Below are positions 17,737-27,917 of a DNA stretch of 39,881 bases, piece by piece. Made by a program: the position numbers and the translations under genes. The DNA comes from Hyphomicrobiales bacterium (GTDB lineage Bacteria > Pseudomonadota > Alphaproteobacteria > Rhizobiales > Beijerinckiaceae): contig JAGWTW010000025.1 of assembly GCA_028868735.1 (NCBI GenBank), positions 1 to 39,881 of the forward strand, written 5' to 3'. The number at the start of each line of letters is the position of its first letter. The stretch's first letter is position 1. The notes below the pieces were generated by a model. That model was not told where the DNA came from and did no database searches. It saw nothing but the letters and a program-made list of their open reading frames with translations.

Positions 17737-19146
17737 TCAGCAGCTGTAGTACATATCGAACTCGATGGGATGCGGCGTCATTTCGAAGCGCATGACGTCC
17801 TGCATCTTCAGCTCGATGTAGCTGTCGATGAAATCGTCGTTGAAGACGCCGCCGGCCTTCAGGAACGAACGATCCTTGTCGAGGTTGGAGAGCGCCTCGC
17901 GCAGCGAACCGCAGACCGTCGGGATCTTCTTCAGTTCCTTCGGCGGCAGGTCGTACAGATCCTTGTCCATCGCCGCGCCCGGATCGACCTTGTTGGCGAT
18001 GCCGTCGAGGCCGGCCATCAGCATGGCGGCGAAGGCGAGATACGGGTTCGCCGTCGGATCGGGGAAGCGGACCTCGACGCGCTTGGCCTTCGGGTTCGAT
18101 GTATAGGGGATGCGGCACGACGCCGAGCGGTTGCGCGCCGAATAGGCGAGCAGCACCGGCGCTTCATAGCCCGGGACGAGACGCTTGTAGCTGTTCGTCG
18201 ACGGATTGGTGAAAGCGTTCAGCGCCTTCGCGTGCTTGATGATGCCGCCGATGTACCACAGGCATTCCTGGCTGAGGTCGGCATATTTGTTGCCGGCGAA
18301 AACAGGCTTGCCGTCTTTCCAGATCGACTGGTGGACGTGCATGCCCGAGCCGTTGTCGCCGAAGATCGGCTTCGGCATGAAGGTCGCCGTCTTGCCATAG
18401 CTCTGGGCGACCTGATGGATGCAGTATTTGTAGATCTGCATGTGGTCGGCCATCGTGACGAGCGTGTCGAACTTCATGCCGAGTTCGTGCTGCGCGGACG
18501 CCACCTCGTGGTGATGCTTCTCGACCTTGACGCCCATCTGGGCCATCGAACCGAGCATTTCCGAGCGCATGTCCTGCGCCGAATCCATCGGCGGAACCGG
18601 GAAATAGCCGCCCTTGGTGCGGATGCGGTGGCCGAGGTTGCCGCCTTCGTAGGCCGTGTCCATGTTGGTCGGCAGTTCGATCGAGTCGAGTACGAAGCCC
18701 GTGTTGTACGGATCGGCCTTGAAGCGGACGTCGTCGAACACGAAGAATTCGGCCTCGGGGCCGAAATAGGCGGTGTCTCCCACGCCGGCCGACTTCATGT
18801 GGGCCATGGCCTTCTTGGCGATGCCGCGCGGATCGCGGTTGTAGGGCTCGCCGGTCGAGGGTTCGAGAACGTCGCAGACGATCGACAAGGTCGGAGCCGC
18901 GAAGAACGGGTCCATCGTTGCGGTCGTCGGATCGGGCATGAGGGTCATGTCGGATTCGTTGATCGCCTTCCAGCCGGCGATCGAGGAGCCGTCGAACATC
19001 GTGCCTTCGGAAAACATTTCCTCGTCCACGAGGGCGATGTCGAAGGTGACGTGCTGCCATTTGCCGCGCGGATCGGTGAAGCGCAGATCCACATACTTGA
19101 CGTCATTGTCCTTGATATATTTGAGGACGTCCTTGGCGGTCTTCAT
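17737..19146 (-). CDS. glnA: glutamine synthetase type I
   Basis: This 469-residue enzyme makes glutamine from glutamate, ammonia and ATP in the cytoplasm as a dodecamer. Length and sequence match type I (GSI-beta) glutamine synthetase. It has [17 protein letters not shown] near the N-terminus, the metal and ATP region [12 protein letters not shown], the ATP-site [12 protein letters not shown], and [10 protein letters not shown]. Tyrosine 398 in KDLYDLPP matches the adenylylation site, so activity is probably controlled by GlnE. The ATG at 19146 has GAGG upstream. glnB lies 52 nt upstream on the same strand, forming the classical glnBA operon with the sigma-54-type promoter at 19612-19627. 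A strong terminator follows. Confidence 0.98.
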   Translation of the reverse strand: MKTAKDVLKYIKDNDVKYVDLRFTDPRGKWQHVTFDIALVDEEMFSEGTMFDGSSIAGWKAINESDMTLMPDPTTATMDPFFAAPTLSIVCDVLEPSTGEPYNRDPRGIAKKAMAHMKSAGVGDTAYFGPEAEFFVFDDVRFKADPYNTGFVLDSIELPTNMDTAYEGGNLGHRIRTKGGYFPVPPMDSAQDMRSEMLGSMAQMGVKVEKHHHEVASAQHELGMKFDTLVTMADHMQIYKYCIHQVAQSYGKTATFMPKPIFGDNGSGMHVHQSIWKDGKPVFAGNKYADLSQECLWYIGGIIKHAKALNAFTNPSTNSYKRLVPGYEAPVLLAYSARNRSASCRIPYTSNPKAKRVEVRFPDPTANPYLAFAAMLMAGLDGIANKVDPGAAMDKDLYDLPPKELKKIPTVCGSLREALSNLDKDRSFLKAGGVFNDDFIDSYIELKMQDVMRFEMTPHPIEFDMYYSC

Positions 19147-19198
19147 GTCTAGCCTCGCTGCTGGATTTAGTTACGACTGGCGTGGAGATGCAGAAAAA

Positions 19199-19606
<408 letters not shown>

Positions 19607-19611
19607 CTATT

Positions 19612-19627
19612 AGCACCGGCTGTGCCA
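19612..19627 (-). promoter_or_regulatory. sigma-54-type promoter upstream of glnB
   Basis: The minus strand reads TGGCACAGCCGGTGCT. Compared with the consensus TGGCAC-N5-TTGCW, the GG and GC dinucleotides are exactly spaced, and only one of the first two T positions differs. It lies about 75 nt upstream of glnB. NtrC-activated sigma-54 promoters drive glnBA in related bacteria. No clear NtrC site was found further upstream. Confidence 0.65.
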
Positions 19628-19745
19628 AACCGCCAAGGCGATTCTGCCTGTCAGCCGCCCGGTTCTTAGGCACAAACCGTCGCTGGCGCCAGTTGAACGA
19701 GGTGAGGCCGAAGCTTCCGTCCGCTGCGGCCAATAGCCATTGTGA

Positions 19746-19779
19746 CAAAAAAGCCCCGGCCGAGGGTTCGGCCGGGGCT
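19746..19779 (-). terminator. rho-independent terminator of the gene at 19801-20172
   Basis: On the minus strand a 12-bp stem (AGCCCCGGCCGA / TCGGCCGGGGCT) with a 4-nt loop is followed by T6. It begins 22 nt after the stop codon of the hypothetical gene. It also insulates the glnB promoter from readthrough. Confidence 0.92.
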
Positions 19780-19800
19780 CTTCGTGGCGATTGAACGATT

Positions 19801-20172
19801 TCAGTCGGAGAGGGCTTCCAACGCCTTGATGGGCGTTTTTTCGAGCAGGCCGACCAGGCTCACGCCGACGCCGGGGCCCAGATGCTGCAGCGACAGGACG
19901 CGGCCATCGGCGAAGCGGATCGCGTCGTGATAGGCGCCGGTCTCGATCCGCGCGAACGTGACTTCCTCGCGCGGGCCGATGTTGCATTGAGCCTGAACGT
20001 GCTGGGGTATGTCCTCCAGGACGAGCTTGGTGTCGTACTGCACGCAGACCGCGCAGCCCGTGTCGCCGGGGGAGGCGAGGCCTACGCTGCCGCTCGGGAA
20101 GCGTGTGGTGACGTAGCGCTCCTGTTCGCGCGCAGGCCGCGAGGCGTACATTTCAAGTGAGTAGTCGCACAT
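19801..20172 (-). CDS. conserved-looking hypothetical protein, 123 residues
   Basis: This protein begins MCDYSLEMYASRPAREQERY. It contains two cysteines in GDTGCAVCVQYDTKLVLED and another in QAQCNIGPREE. It looks soluble, with a beta-rich middle (EVTFARIETGAYHDAIRFADG) and a C-terminal helix ending ALEALSD. I do not recognise a named family. The ATG at 20172 has GGAGAG seven bases upstream, and a strong terminator follows the stop, so this is a real monocistronic gene. The same frame stays open much further upstream, but that part is a GC-rich artefact. Confidence 0.8.
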   Translation of the reverse strand: MCDYSLEMYASRPAREQERYVTTRFPSGSVGLASPGDTGCAVCVQYDTKLVLEDIPQHVQAQCNIGPREEVTFARIETGAYHDAIRFADGRVLSLQHLGPGVGVSLVGLLEKTPIKALEALSD

Positions 20173-20524
20173 GTCGATCTCTCCAGTTCTCGCGAGGCGG
20201 AATCCGTCCGGAAGGCGCGGCCAAAGCCGTTCCCTGTCGATGCTCGCGCATCGCCCCTGATGTGTTGACGGACCCCGTTTTGAGCGGCGACACGGGCCTG
20301 CCGGCGCCCGGGAGATCAGACTGAGGGCCTGCAGGCCCGGCTCCCGGATGCTGCCCCCGCGACGAGCGAGGACACCCAATGGCGATCCAACGCGCCCAAA
20401 GCGCCGAAGTTGCGGCGCGGCGTAAAATTTTGCGTGATCCAGTCCTTTCCCGCAGCCCGGTTTGCCGCGACAATGGCCACAACGAGGGCCGCACGATGCA
20501 TAGGCTCCGAGCGGGGAGGGCACG
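20173..20524. other. intergenic region with a nested hairpin
   Basis: This 352-nt divergent region holds the start sites of the genes at 20172 (minus) and 20525 (plus). CCGGGAG (20308-20314) pairs with CTCCCGG (20341-20347), and inside them lies the perfect palindrome GGGCCTGCAGGCCC (20325-20338). Near 20425-20440 there is a short AT-rich stretch (AAAATTTTGC). No gene and no known riboswitch could be supported. Confidence 0.5.
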
Positions 20525-21718
20525 ATGAAAACGAGAATCTGTGTAACGGCGGTTGCCTGCTGGCTTGCCGCAAGCTGGTCGGCGCGCGCCGAAGAAGGCG
20601 TGAAGATCGGCGTTCTCAGCGACATGTCGTCTCTCTATGCCGACATCACGGGTAAGGGATCGGTCGAAGCCGCGCGCATGGCGGTCGAGGATTTCGGGCC
20701 CGTGCTCGGCAAGCCGGTCGAAATTGTCGATGGCGACCATCAGAACAAGGCGGACGTCGGATCCGGCATAGTGCGGCGCTGGTACGACACCGAAGGCGTC
20801 GACATGGTGACGGACGGGGGCTCGTCCGCCGTCGCCCTCGCCGTGGAGGAAGTCTCTCGGCAGAAGCAGAAACTGGTCCTCTTCTCCGGACCGGCCAGTT
20901 CCGACATCACCGGCAAGAACTGTTCGCCCTATGCGGCGCATTGGACCTACGACACCTATGCGCTGTCCCATGTCACCGGGAGCGCGGCCGTGAAAACGGG
21001 CGGCAAGACCTGGTTCTTCCTGGGCGCGGACTACGCCTTTGGAAAAGCTCTGCAGCGCGACACATCCGCTGTGGTCGAAGCCGCAGGCGGCAAGGTGCTC
21101 GGCACCGTCTATGCGCCGCTCAACACGCCGGACTTTTCGTCCTTTCTGCTACAGGCCCAGAATTCGAAGGCCAATGTCATCGGTCTCGCCAACGCCGGCG
21201 GCGACACGATCAATGCAATCAAGCAGGGCGCGGAATTCGGCATCACGCGCGGCGGCCAAAAGTTCGCAGCGCTGCTCATGTTCATCACCGATGTTCACGC
21301 GCTTGGGCTGAAGGCCGCGCAAGGGCTCCAGTTCACGTCCGCCTTCTACTGGGATCGCACGCCCGAAACGCGCGCCTGGTCGCAGCGTTTCATGAAACGG
21401 GTCGATCATGCGCCCGTGATGGTGCAAGCCGGCATCTACAGCGCCGTCACCCATTATCTGAAGGCGGTGAAGGCGCTCGGCACGAAGGATCCGCTCAAGG
21501 TCATGGCGAAGATGCGCGAGACCCCGATCAACGATTTCATGACAACCAACGGAAAGCTGCGCGTCGATGGCCGCGTGGAGCGCGACATGTATCTTTTGCA
21601 GGTGAAGAAGCCCGAGGAATCGAAGGGCCCGTGGGACTATCTGAAGGTCGTGGAGACGGTTCCGGGCGACAAGGCGTTTCGGCCGCTGGGCGAAGGCGGC
21701 TGCTATCTCGTCAAGTGA
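20525..21718 (+). CDS. ABC transporter periplasmic substrate-binding protein (branched-chain amino acid type)
   Basis: This 397-residue protein has a signal peptide (cleavage likely after WSARA, residue 22) and the type I periplasmic binding fold of the Leu/Ile/Val and amide-binding group. Family-like stretches are GVLSDMSSLYADITGKGSVE at the start of the mature protein and NSKANVIGLANAGGDTINAI in the second lobe. The ligand is not evident. The ATG at 20525 has GGGGAGGG upstream. No permease or ATPase genes are adjacent, so it is an orphan binding protein. It is followed after 2 nt by an SGNH hydrolase gene, and the pair is probably cotranscribed. Confidence 0.88.
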   Translation: MKTRICVTAVACWLAASWSARAEEGVKIGVLSDMSSLYADITGKGSVEAARMAVEDFGPVLGKPVEIVDGDHQNKADVGSGIVRRWYDTEGVDMVTDGGSSAVALAVEEVSRQKQKLVLFSGPASSDITGKNCSPYAAHWTYDTYALSHVTGSAAVKTGGKTWFFLGADYAFGKALQRDTSAVVEAAGGKVLGTVYAPLNTPDFSSFLLQAQNSKANVIGLANAGGDTINAIKQGAEFGITRGGQKFAALLMFITDVHALGLKAAQGLQFTSAFYWDRTPETRAWSQRFMKRVDHAPVMVQAGIYSAVTHYLKAVKALGTKDPLKVMAKMRETPINDFMTTNGKLRVDGRVERDMYLLQVKKPEESKGPWDYLKVVETVPGDKAFRPLGEGGCYLVK

Positions 21719-21720
21719 CC

Positions 21721-22212
21721 GTGCGTCGAGCAGCGTTCGCATTGATTGCGCTGGCGCTTTTTTGGATCGCGCCGGCGAATGCGCAGATCGTCGCGTTGGG
21801 CGGCAGCAACGTTCGGGGCTACGGCGTTTCGCGCTCCGAGGCATTTCCAGCACGGCTCGAGGCGATGCTTCGCGCCAGAGGCAAGACCTGGTCGGTCGTC
21901 AACGAGGGCGTGTCCGGCCAGACCACGGCCGGCGTTCTGGGGCGTCTCGGCTCGACGGTTCCGCAGGGCGCACGCATCGTGGTGCTGGTGGCGGGCGGCA
22001 ACGATTTGCGCTTCGGCGGGACGCTCGAGAGCGTGCGCGCCAACAAGCGCTTGATCGTCGAACGGTTGGCGGCGCGCGGCGTCCGGGTGATCGACGCGAC
22101 GCCGCAAATGTACGCTGCGCTGCGGCGCGGCATGGCGCAGGCCGATCGCATACACCTGACGCCGGAAGGCCACCGCTGGCTTGCGGCGCAGATCGCCTCG
22201 CAAATCAGATAG
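21721..22212 (+). CDS. SGNH/GDSL-type hydrolase with a signal peptide
   Basis: This 163-residue protein has a signal peptide (hydrophobic stretch ending ANAQ) and the SGNH hydrolase blocks. Block I reads GGSNVRGYG where TesA-type esterases have GDSLSAGYG, so the aspartate is replaced by glycine while the serine stays. Block II is GVSGQTTAG, block III GGNDLRFGG, and block V DRIHLTPEGH with the Asp-x-x-His pair. The enzyme should hydrolyse esters or thioesters in the periplasm. It starts with GTG two bases after the stop of the binding-protein gene. At 163 residues it is a little shorter than usual. Confidence 0.82.
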   Translation: MRRAAFALIALALFWIAPANAQIVALGGSNVRGYGVSRSEAFPARLEAMLRARGKTWSVVNEGVSGQTTAGVLGRLGSTVPQGARIVVLVAGGNDLRFGGTLESVRANKRLIVERLAARGVRVIDATPQMYAALRRGMAQADRIHLTPEGHRWLAAQIASQIR

Positions 22213-22234
22213 GCGCGATCGACGCGCCTGCGCC

Positions 22235-23083
22235 TCACGCCGCGCCGAACGCGACTTCGCAGTCCGGACGGCCGCCCCATTCCGCCCAGGACCCGTCATA
22301 TACGGGCGCCGAACGCCGCGCCGCCGTCTCGAGCGCAAGGCTCAGGATCGCCGCCGACACGCCCGAGCCGCAAGTCGTGATGATCGGCTTCGAAAGATCG
22401 AGGCCGGCCTCCTGAAAAGCTGTCTTCAGCGCGGCTGGCGACTTCAACCGCCCGCCAACGACGATCTCGTTCCACGGCACGTTCCTGGCGCCGGGCATGT
22501 GCCCGGACTTCAATCCGGGCCGCGGCTCCGGGGCATCGCCGCGGAAACGATCGGCGGCGCGCGCATCGACAACCTGAACGCCGGATGCGAGCGCTTTTCT
22601 TACATCCTCGAGACTGGCGACCGCGCCATGGTCGAACCGCGCGGTGAAATGACGGGGCTGACGACGCACCGGACCGTCCTCCACGGCTCGCCCCTCGGCC
22701 TTCCAGGCGGGCAGGCCGCCGTCGAGGACGAAGACGTCTCTAACTCCGAAGGTCCGCAGCATCCACCAAACGCGCGGGGCCGAAAGCAGCCCGTAGCTGT
22801 CGTAGACGACGACGCGCATGCCGTCGCCGAGGCCCAGCGCGCGCATGGCGCTCGAGAATGCGACGGGATCCGGAATCATGTGGGGCAGGGACGATTTCTT
22901 GTCGCTGATCTCGTCGATGTCGAAATGGACCGCGCCAGGTATGTGCTCGGCGAGATATTCGGCGCGCGCGTCGCGACCGGCAGTCGGCAGATGCCAGCTC
23001 GCGTCGATCAGGAACAGGTCGGGCGCGCTGAGGTGGTCCGCCAGCCAGCTTGTGGTCACGAAATGCGAATGGACTGCCGACAT
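22235..23083 (-). CDS. sseA: 3-mercaptopyruvate sulfurtransferase
   Basis: This 282-residue protein has two rhodanese domains, the first inactive and the second with the active-site loop CGSGVSA (cysteine 238). CG[S/A]GV-type loops mark mercaptopyruvate sulfurtransferases, whereas thiosulfate sulfurtransferases usually have CRKGVT. The enzyme moves sulfur from 3-mercaptopyruvate to thiol acceptors. Conserved linker features include DGGLPAWKAEGR and SGHMPGARNVPWNE. The ATG at 23083 is preceded by GAGGGAA. It is convergent with the SGNH hydrolase gene. The cysteine synthase gene nearby suggests sulfur metabolism, though a small plus-strand gene lies between them. Confidence 0.92.
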   Translation of the reverse strand: MSAVHSHFVTTSWLADHLSAPDLFLIDASWHLPTAGRDARAEYLAEHIPGAVHFDIDEISDKKSSLPHMIPDPVAFSSAMRALGLGDGMRVVVYDSYGLLSAPRVWWMLRTFGVRDVFVLDGGLPAWKAEGRAVEDGPVRRQPRHFTARFDHGAVASLEDVRKALASGVQVVDARAADRFRGDAPEPRPGLKSGHMPGARNVPWNEIVVGGRLKSPAALKTAFQEAGLDLSKPIITTCGSGVSAAILSLALETAARRSAPVYDGSWAEWGGRPDCEVAFGAA

Positions 23084-23217
23084 CAAGCGGTTCCCTCTTT
23101 TGTGCTTTCGTCGATTATCGCGTTCCCGCCGCTCCGGGCAAGCGCGCCGGGTGTGGCCGCGCACGTCGCCCGGCCGACGGTTCGTTACTGTCGGCGCATC
23201 CGCTGACGGAGGCGACC

Positions 23218-23313
23218 ATGCATTCGAGGACTGCGACCCCCAACGGGCTCATGATCCCGCTGCTCGGCGTATTCAGCGTGGTCGCCGCCATCGTCTGGCT
23301 GCTCGCCCACTGA
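23218..23313 (+). CDS. 31-residue single-pass membrane protein
   Basis: This very short ORF encodes MHSRTATPNGLMIPLLGVFS followed by VVAAIVWLLAH. It has one hydrophobic helix covering about residues 11-29 and a short polar N-terminus. GGAGG lies 7 nt upstream of the ATG (CTGACGGAGGCGACC), a near-perfect ribosome binding site. It lies between two minus-strand genes and ends 2 nt before the cysK stop. Function is unknown; proteins of this shape often modulate membrane complexes. Confidence 0.65.
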   Translation: MHSRTATPNGLMIPLLGVFSVVAAIVWLLAH

Positions 23314-23315
23314 CT

Positions 23316-24347
23316 TCATGCGAACGGCGGCGCGATCGTCGAGCGGCGTTCCATCCAGGCCGGAATTGGCAGACCCTTCGCCCGCAGGAATTCCGGGTTG
23401 AACATCTTGGCGGCGTATCGTCCGCCGGAATCGCAGAGGACGGTGACGATCGTGTGGCCTGGCCCCATTTCGCGGGCGAGCCGGATCGCGCCAGCGACGT
23501 TCACGCCCGACGAGCCGCCGAGCAGAAGGCCTTCCTCTTCGGCGAGTTCGAAGGCGACGCGCAGCGATTCATCGTCCGGAATCCGGTACGCGCAATCGAC
23601 CGCGACGCCCTGAAGATTTGCGGTCACGCGGCCCTGGCCGATGCCCTCGGTGATCGACGAGCCTTCCGACTTGAGTTCGCCCGCCGTGTACCAGGCGTAG
23701 AGGGCCGCTCCCGGCGGATCCGCAAGGCCGATCTTGATTTTCGGGTTCGCAGCCTTCAGCGCCAGCGAGACGCCGCCGAGCGTGCCGCCCGATCCGACCG
23801 CGCAAATGAAACCATCGACCGCGCCGTCGGTCTGGGCGAAAATTTCGGGGCCTGTAGTCGTGCGATGGCCTTCGCGATTGGCGGTATTGTCGAACTGGTT
23901 GGCCCAGATCGCGCCGTTCGGACTTTCCTTGGCGACCTGTTCGGCGAGACGCCCCGACAGCTTCACGTAATTGTTGGGGTTGGAGTAGGGCACGGCCGGC
24001 ACCTCGATCAGTTCTGCGCCTTGCAGGCGCAGCATGTCCTTTTTCTCCTGGCTCTGAGTCTCCGGAATGACGATGACGGTCCGGTAGCCGAGCGCATTGG
24101 CGACCAGGGCCAGTCCAATGCCGGTATTGCCGGCGGTGCCCTCGACGATTGTCCCGCCGGGCCTCAGAAGCCCACGTGCTTCGGCGTCGCGTACGATCGC
24201 GAGCGCCGCGCGGTCCTTGACCGACCCGCCCGGGTTCATGAATTCGGCCTTGCCGAGAATGCGGCAGCCCGTCGCCCTGGAGGCGGCGCGCAATTCGATC
24301 AACGGCGTATTGCCGATGGCGTCGATAACGTTCGGAGCAAATTGCAT
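23316..24347 (-). CDS. cysK: cysteine synthase A
   Basis: This 343-residue PLP enzyme forms cysteine from O-acetylserine and sulfide. The PLP lysine is K44 in NPGGSVKDRAA. The substrate-binding loop EGTAGNTGIG and the phosphate-binding VGSGGTLGG are in their proper places, and the closing segment GSSGVNVAGAIRLA is also present. The C-terminal extension (PEFLRAKGLPIPAWMERRST) is typical of the slightly longer rhizobial forms. The ATG at 24347 has GGAAA upstream. The next gene upstream on the same strand is the fatty acid cyclopropanation enzyme, 80 nt away. Confidence 0.93.
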   Translation of the reverse strand: MQFAPNVIDAIGNTPLIELRAASRATGCRILGKAEFMNPGGSVKDRAALAIVRDAEARGLLRPGGTIVEGTAGNTGIGLALVANALGYRTVIVIPETQSQEKKDMLRLQGAELIEVPAVPYSNPNNYVKLSGRLAEQVAKESPNGAIWANQFDNTANREGHRTTTGPEIFAQTDGAVDGFICAVGSGGTLGGVSLALKAANPKIKIGLADPPGAALYAWYTAGELKSEGSSITEGIGQGRVTANLQGVAVDCAYRIPDDESLRVAFELAEEEGLLLGGSSGVNVAGAIRLAREMGPGHTIVTVLCDSGGRYAAKMFNPEFLRAKGLPIPAWMERRSTIAPPFA

Positions 24348-24427
24348 GGGCGTTTCCGTATCCTTCGGCTGTTCTGCCTAAAGGGGGAACGCCCGCCGGA
24401 CAAGATCGACGCCGCGCCAGGCGACGA

Positions 24428-25645
24428 TCAGGCCTTGGTAAACGCCATCTGGCGCACGTCGATCACCGACGACCGGAAGCCGGCCTCGCAATAGGCGAGG
24501 TAATATTCCCACATCCGTCGGAACCGTTCGTCGAAGCCCTCGGCCCCGATCGCCGGCCAGCTTGCGCGAAACCGGTCCCGCCAGCGCGCGAGCGTCAGGG
24601 CGTAGTCCTGACCGAAGGCGTGCTGAAGCGTGAGCGAAAGGCCATGCGCCTGACCGAGCTTCTCCAGAATGTCGCGCGTCGGAAGCATGCCGCCCGGAAA
24701 GATGTAGCGACGAATGAAATCGAGCTCGCGCCGGTAGCGCGGGAAGATCGCCTCGTCGATCGTAATGATCTGGAGGCCGGCGCGCGCGCCGCTTTTCAAC
24801 CGGTCGCGGACCTGGGCGAAAAAGGCGGGCCAGTATTCCTCGCCGACCGCCTCGAACATTTCGATCGATGCGAGACCGTCGTACGCGCCTCTCTCGTCGC
24901 GATAGTCCCGCATCTGGATTTCGATGCGCTCGGCGAGGCCGGCCTCGAAGGCGCGCCGCTTTGCGAAATCGTACTGTTCCCTGCTGATCGTCAGGCCCGT
25001 GACGCGGCAACCGCGTTCGAGTGCGGCATATTCCGCAAAGCCGCCCCAACCGCAGCCGATTTCGAGGAGATGGTCGCCGGGCTTCGCGCCGATCGCGTCC
25101 GCGAGCGCGGCATATTTGCGGTGCTGCGCCCGTTCCAGATCGCCGTCGCGCGAAAAGTCGAGCGCGGACGAATAGGTCATGCTCGGATCGAGCCATTTCG
25201 AATAGAAGGAATTGCCGAGGTCGTAATGCGCGTGAATGTTTCGCCTCGATCCCGCGCGCGTATTCCGGTTGAGCCAGTGCCGGGCCATCTGCACGGCGCG
25301 CACGACCGGCTTGCCTGCGAGCAGACGCGCGATCACCGGTTGATTCACGCAAAACAGTTCGAGAAAGGCAGTGAGGTCGGGACTGTCCCACTCGCCGCGC
25401 AAGAACGCTTCGGCGATGCCGATGTCGCCGTGCGCGAGGCTGCGGGCGAAAGAAAGGTCGCGCACCTTCATCACAGCGGACGGCGCGCCGCCGTCTCCGA
25501 ACATGAAGCTTTCGCCGTCCGGCATGACGATTTCGAGCGAGCCGCGCTCGATATGTCCAGCGAATTTGAGCGCCTGACGGACGGAATAGGGGTAGCGAAG
25601 CGCCGCATTCGGCGATCGTCGACGGGACAGAGACGCGACAGACAT
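24428..25645 (-). CDS. cfa: cyclopropane-fatty-acyl-phospholipid synthase family protein
   Basis: This 405-residue SAM-dependent enzyme adds a methylene group to unsaturated acyl chains of membrane phospholipids. The SAM-binding motif is LEIGCGWGGF (194-203). The family signatures NIHAHYDLGNSFYSKWLDPSMTYSS and FIRRYIFPGGMLPT are intact, and the C-terminal RMWEYYLAYCEAGFR matches CFA synthases. The ATG at 25645 is chosen because GGAGAG lies upstream and it gives the normal N-terminus; an upstream start adds 19 residues. It is divergent from the oxidoreductase gene at 25882. Confidence 0.93.
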   Translation of the reverse strand: MSVASLSRRRSPNAALRYPYSVRQALKFAGHIERGSLEIVMPDGESFMFGDGGAPSAVMKVRDLSFARSLAHGDIGIAEAFLRGEWDSPDLTAFLELFCVNQPVIARLLAGKPVVRAVQMARHWLNRNTRAGSRRNIHAHYDLGNSFYSKWLDPSMTYSSALDFSRDGDLERAQHRKYAALADAIGAKPGDHLLEIGCGWGGFAEYAALERGCRVTGLTISREQYDFAKRRAFEAGLAERIEIQMRDYRDERGAYDGLASIEMFEAVGEEYWPAFFAQVRDRLKSGARAGLQIITIDEAIFPRYRRELDFIRRYIFPGGMLPTRDILEKLGQAHGLSLTLQHAFGQDYALTLARWRDRFRASWPAIGAEGFDERFRRMWEYYLAYCEAGFRSSVIDVRQMAFTKA

Positions 25646-25794
25646 TTGGCTCTCCGGCGCTTGCGCGAAAAACCGGGACGCGCGCCGCTCGGCGTCGCCC
25701 AAGCTTCAGTGTGCATTGACCTTTTTTACGACGCAAGTGTCGAGGCGGATCGCAGCCGCATTTCGCGGCTCGGAACGGCGGTTCGCCGGGCCGA

Positions 25795-25824
25795 TTGACA
25801 GCTCGCCGGACGTCGGGGCATCTT
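25795..25824 (+). promoter_or_regulatory. putative promoter of the oxidoreductase gene
   Basis: TTGACA at 25795-25800 is a consensus -35 box. The best -10 candidate, CATCTT (25819-25824), is 18 bases downstream and weak. The inverted repeat at 25827-25846 lies just after it. Low-confidence motif call. Confidence 0.25.
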
Positions 25825-25826
25825 CG

Positions 25827-27912
<2,086 letters not shown>

Positions 27913-27917
27913 GTAGC

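Noticed and set aside
17701..19152. A 483-codon open frame antisense to glnA
   Set aside because: The minus strand encodes an intact, unmistakable glutamine synthetase. The plus-strand frame has the composition of a complement shadow and no ribosome binding site.
20320..20390. A cobalamin-riboswitch-like string (GCTGCCCCCGCGACGAGCG)
   Set aside because: It recalls the CTGCCCCCGCAACTG core, but the GGTG, B12-box and other conserved elements are not found in order, and the downstream gene is not a B12 gene.
20173..20625. Extension of the 123-residue hypothetical protein to 274 residues
   Set aside because: The added part overlaps the start of the divergent binding-protein gene, is of low quality, and skips a strong ribosome binding site at the 20172 start.
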